This document shows, in pieces, positions 6,976-9,089 of a stretch of DNA of 9,089 bases (its first letter is position 1; each line of letters begins with the position of its first letter). Source of the DNA: an uncultured Blautia sp. (GTDB taxonomy: Bacteria; Bacillota; Clostridia; Lachnospirales; Lachnospiraceae). The translations under genes and the position numbers were made by a program. The stretch lies in NCBI GenBank assembly GCA_934409175.1, contig CAKRVX010000084.1, forward strand, positions 1 through 9,089. The letters run 5' to 3'. A model generated the notes under the pieces. The model worked only from the letters and a program-made list of their open reading frames with translations, searched no databases and had not been told where the DNA came from.

Positions 6976-7869
6976 CTATTCTCCCTTTGTACAGGATTTT
7001 TTCAGATTCTCTGCAAGAGTTCTTCCAAGTCCTACACCATCAGAAGCATCTCCTGTGATATTTCCTGTTATCCATTTTTTGCTTTCTTCCTCGTAATATA
7101 AACCGCGGATAAAAATTTTATTTCCTTTCACCTCTGCATACGCTGCCACAGGAGAAGAACAACCTCCATCCAGATATTTCACGAATGCACGTTCCGCATT
7201 CCCGGTCAGCCATGCATCCCGGTCGCAGTATCCCTCCAGATAGGAAGCATCTTCTCCCTTACGGCCCTGCACTGCCAGGATTCCCTGTCCTGCAGAAGGA
7301 ATCATCTCATCCGGCGTGAAATACCGGCTGATTCTGCTTTCCAGTCCCAGACGTTTTAATCCGGCAGCAGCCAGGATCAGCCCGGAATATTCTCCCTCAT
7401 CCAGCTTGCGCAGACGGGTCTGAAGATTCCCCCGGATACTTCTTACCTGCATATCAGGATATAGTTTTTTCAACTGAAGAGTTCTTCTTAAACTGGAACA
7501 TCCCAATGGTTTCTCCGGATCCAGTTCTGTGACGCCCTCCGGGAGCACAAGTACATCCCTTGGGTCTTCTCTTTTTGAAAATGCCAGAAGCGGCAGTTCA
7601 TCCGGAATCTCCATAGGCATATCCTTCAGACTGTGTACAGACAGATTACTTCTGCCGTCTGTCAACGCCTTGTCCAGTTCTTTTACAAACAATCCCTTAC
7701 CGCCTACTTTATCCAGGGTACGATCGAGGATCATATCCCCTGTCGTCTTCATAGTCAGAATCTCCACTTCCAGTCCCGGGTTTTTCTGTTCTATGTAGCT
7801 TTTTACCATCTCACTCTGTAAAACAGCAAGCTTGCTCTCTCTGCTGCCAATGATCACTTTAGTCATCAT
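6976..7869 (-). CDS. hemC: Hydroxymethylbilane synthase (porphobilinogen deaminase)
   Basis: This cytoplasmic enzyme links four porphobilinogens into linear hydroxymethylbilane, primed by a covalent dipyrromethane cofactor. Numbering from the ATG at 7869 (297 residues), the markers are IGSRESKLAVLQSE (7-20), KTTGDMILD near 41-49, GGKGLFVKELDKAL (56-69), SVHSLKDMP (77-85) with catalytic Asp83, and GCSSLRR (123-129). The AERAFVKYLDGGCSSPVAAYA stretch carries Cys237, the cofactor attachment residue. Length is normal and the protein is complete. Four ATGs are available at 7878, 7875, 7869 and 7866. AGGAGG (7884-7879) touches the first but lies 9 bases before the third, so 7869 is chosen; 7866 is also possible, and 7878 would give 300 residues. 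The start overlaps the end of the upstream dehydrogenase gene by 11 bases. Confidence 0.95.
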   Translation of the reverse strand: MMTKVIIGSRESKLAVLQSEMVKSYIEQKNPGLEVEILTMKTTGDMILDRTLDKVGGKGLFVKELDKALTDGRSNLSVHSLKDMPMEIPDELPLLAFSKREDPRDVLVLPEGVTELDPEKPLGCSSLRRTLQLKKLYPDMQVRSIRGNLQTRLRKLDEGEYSGLILAAAGLKRLGLESRISRYFTPDEMIPSAGQGILAVQGRKGEDASYLEGYCDRDAWLTGNAERAFVKYLDGGCSSPVAAYAEVKGNKIFIRGLYYEEESKKWITGNITGDASDGVGLGRTLAENLKKSCTKGE

Positions 7870-8347
7870 CTTCATCATCCTCCTGCGCCACTTTTTCCAG
7901 CGCCTTCTGGATTTCTTCCCGAATCCTTCTGGCTTTTTTGTGGTTCAGTCCACTTGCTGTGATTCCTACCACCAATTCATCCTGCATATAAATTCCAGGG
8001 AAATAGAAATCGCATTGTTCTCTGTCGCTGGCCACATTCACATAAATGCCCTCCTGCCTGCAGATTCTGTGAATTTCATCATTTAATTTTCTGTCATTGG
8101 TAGCCGCGATCACCATATACGCCATGGCAAAATCCGACCGCTTCACAGGACGGGCAACCAGATTTACATATCCTGCTTTAGCCAGCTCCATCATTTCCAT
8201 AGTTACCTTCGGCGCAATCACTTTGATATTTCTGGTAAAAGCCAGTAATGTCTTTACTCTGCGTGTAGCAATGCTCCCACCGCCTACCACAACGATATTC
8301 TTATCTGATAAGTCTATAAACATGGGAAAAAAAGGCTTATTCTTCAT
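7859..8347 (-). CDS. Precorrin-2 dehydrogenase (Met8/CysG N-terminal-domain family)
   Basis: This protein would oxidise precorrin-2 to sirohydrochlorin using NAD+, the step after the methyltransferase half of the downstream fusion. From the ATG at 8347 it has 162 residues: PFFPMFIDLSDKNIVVVGGG (5-24) with the Rossmann GGG, then ATRRVKTLL, IAATND (80-85), and YVNVASDREQCDFYFPG (102-118). Asp108 there matches the catalytic Asp104 of CysG by eye. The CysG phosphoserine position appears to be Ala131. Whether it also inserts iron is unknown; short stand-alone forms such as Bacillus SirC do not. The start at 8347 has GGAG (8358-8355) 7 bases upstream. A longer frame from a TTG at 8377 would add ten residues unlike the family and has no good ribosome site. 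It overlaps hemA by 11 bases. The C-terminus is a run of acidic residues (DDEDDD) encoded by the same bases as the hemC start cluster. Confidence 0.92.
   Translation of the reverse strand: MKNKPFFPMFIDLSDKNIVVVGGGSIATRRVKTLLAFTRNIKVIAPKVTMEMMELAKAGYVNLVARPVKRSDFAMAYMVIAATNDRKLNDEIHRICRQEGIYVNVASDREQCDFYFPGIYMQDELVVGITASGLNHKKARRIREEIQKALEKVAQEDDEDDD
7879..7884 (-). promoter_or_regulatory. Ribosome binding site deciding the hemC start
   Basis: AGGAGG, read on the minus strand, lies inside the end of the dehydrogenase gene. It abuts the ATG at 7878, which is too close for use. It is 9 bases from the ATG at 7869 and 12 from the one at 7866. This favours 7869 and suggests that hemC translation depends on ribosomes finishing the upstream gene. 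Confidence 0.75.
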
Positions 8348-9089
8348 ATATTTTCTCCAGTCCTGCCACACACTCAAGGAAAGTTTCCTGATTCAGGCTG
8401 TCACGCAGACCAAAGATCAGTTTATTTACCACCTTGCCTGCGGCTGTATCCACAGCCTGTACCAGATTTACTCGGTCCTCTTCGTCCATGGGAGTTTTTT
8501 TAAGTATTTTTGCAATTCTCAGATTCAGGTCATTGACTGCCTCTTCTTTAATCTCCTGAATCCTCGGAATCAGATCCCTGCCATCCAGCCACTGAAAAAA
8601 TTCCTCCATCTGCTCTCTGACAATAGCTCCTGCTGCTTCTAAATTCTCCTGAAATTCCGCCGGAACTTCTTCAATACGAAAGCTGTCCATATCGTAAAGA
8701 GTAACTCCCTCCAGTCTTCCTATGGAAGGTTCAATATCCCTGGGTACAGCCAGATCTATCAGAATCAGATTCTGTGGAAGCTCCAGATGTTCAAACAGTT
8801 CTCTCTTCAATGTAAAGTTGGGGCTTGCCGTAGCACTGACTACCACATCACATTCAGGAATATGCTCCATCCGTTCTCCGTAATTGATTCGCCTGCATCC
8901 TGCAGGAATACTTACAATACCACTTCTGTACTGACGGATAGTGACAGTCACATCAGCACCTGCTTCCCGTAATGCCTGAGCAGCCACCTTACCCATCTCA
9001 CCATTTCCAATGACCATACAGACCTTATCCTGCAGTGAATAACCCTTCTGTCCCAGAAACTGAATCGCCTGATGGATTACAGACGGATT
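8337..9089 (-). CDS. hemA: Glutamyl-tRNA reductase, C-terminal part (cut by right edge)
   Basis: HemA reduces glutamyl-tRNA(Glu) with NADPH to glutamate-1-semialdehyde, which HemL then converts. The reading frame stays open to the right edge, giving 250 residues. The in-window part begins with SVIHQAIQFLGQKGYSLQDK, then the NADPH-binding fold VIGNGEMGKVAAQALREAGA. DVVVSATASPNFTL, LILIDLAVPRDIEPSIGRLEGVTLYDMD and the helical dimerisation region (EQMEEFFQWL onward) follow. The VPRDI motif is a strong family marker. Roughly the first 150 residues, including the catalytic-cysteine and tRNA-contacting domain, are outside the window. The internal Met at 9017 is not the start, because it lies inside the Rossmann fold. 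It is the first gene of the operon seen here; the promoter must lie further right. Its stop overlaps the start of the precorrin-2 dehydrogenase gene by 11 bases. Confidence 0.95.
   Translation of the reverse strand, partial: NPSVIHQAIQFLGQKGYSLQDKVCMVIGNGEMGKVAAQALREAGADVTVTIRQYRSGIVSIPAGCRRINYGERMEHIPECDVVVSATASPNFTLKRELFEHLELPQNLILIDLAVPRDIEPSIGRLEGVTLYDMDSFRIEEVPAEFQENLEAAGAIVREQMEEFFQWLDGRDLIPRIQEIKEEAVNDLNLRIAKILKKTPMDEEDRVNLVQAVDTAAGKVVNKLIFGLRDSLNQETFLECVAGLEKIYEE
8355..8358 (-). promoter_or_regulatory. Ribosome binding site deciding the precorrin-2 dehydrogenase start
   Basis: GGAG inside the last codons of hemA lies 7 bases before the ATG at 8347. This supports that ATG over the upstream in-frame TTG at 8377. 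Confidence 0.6.

Overview
The window looks like a chromosomal segment of a Gram-positive anaerobe of the class Clostridia, most likely a Lachnospiraceae-type bacterium. This rests on moderate G+C judged by eye, strong AGGAGG-type ribosome binding sites, near-consensus sigma-A promoters, a CobA-HemD fusion, and the gene order hemA, precorrin-2 dehydrogenase, hemC, cobA-hemD, hemB, hemL. The genus cannot be fixed from the sequence alone.

Layout. Bases 1-555 hold the N-terminal part of a CorA-family metal-ion transporter on the minus strand; it runs off the left edge. A compact divergent promoter region (about 556-751) drives this gene leftward and aroC (chorismate synthase, 752-1843) rightward. 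aroC ends in a strong hairpin terminator at 1848-1884, which probably also serves the convergent minus-strand gene 1897-2970, a seven-bladed beta-propeller lactonase of the 6-phosphogluconolactonase family. That gene has its own promoter and ribosome binding site in the 198-base gap 2971-3168. The rest of the window (3169-9089) is one tightly packed minus-strand operon. In transcription order it reads: hemA (N-terminal part cut by the right edge), precorrin-2 dehydrogenase, hemC, the cobA-hemD fusion, hemB, hemL.

How the genes work together. HemA and HemL turn glutamyl-tRNA into 5-aminolevulinate. HemB condenses two of these to porphobilinogen, HemC polymerises four porphobilinogens to hydroxymethylbilane, and the HemD half of the fusion closes the ring to uroporphyrinogen III. 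The CobA half methylates this to precorrin-2, and the dehydrogenase oxidises precorrin-2 to sirohydrochlorin. The cluster therefore leads to siroheme and corrinoids. No gene of the uroporphyrinogen-to-protoheme branch is present here. Adjacent genes overlap or lie at most 27 bases apart, so the operon is probably translationally coupled.

No mobile element, CRISPR array, tRNA, rRNA or clear foreign DNA was seen. It is ordinary core metabolism. The points worth a second look are the stacked promoters upstream of aroC, the overlapping starts in the operon that change two gene starts, and the unexplained role of the lactonase.
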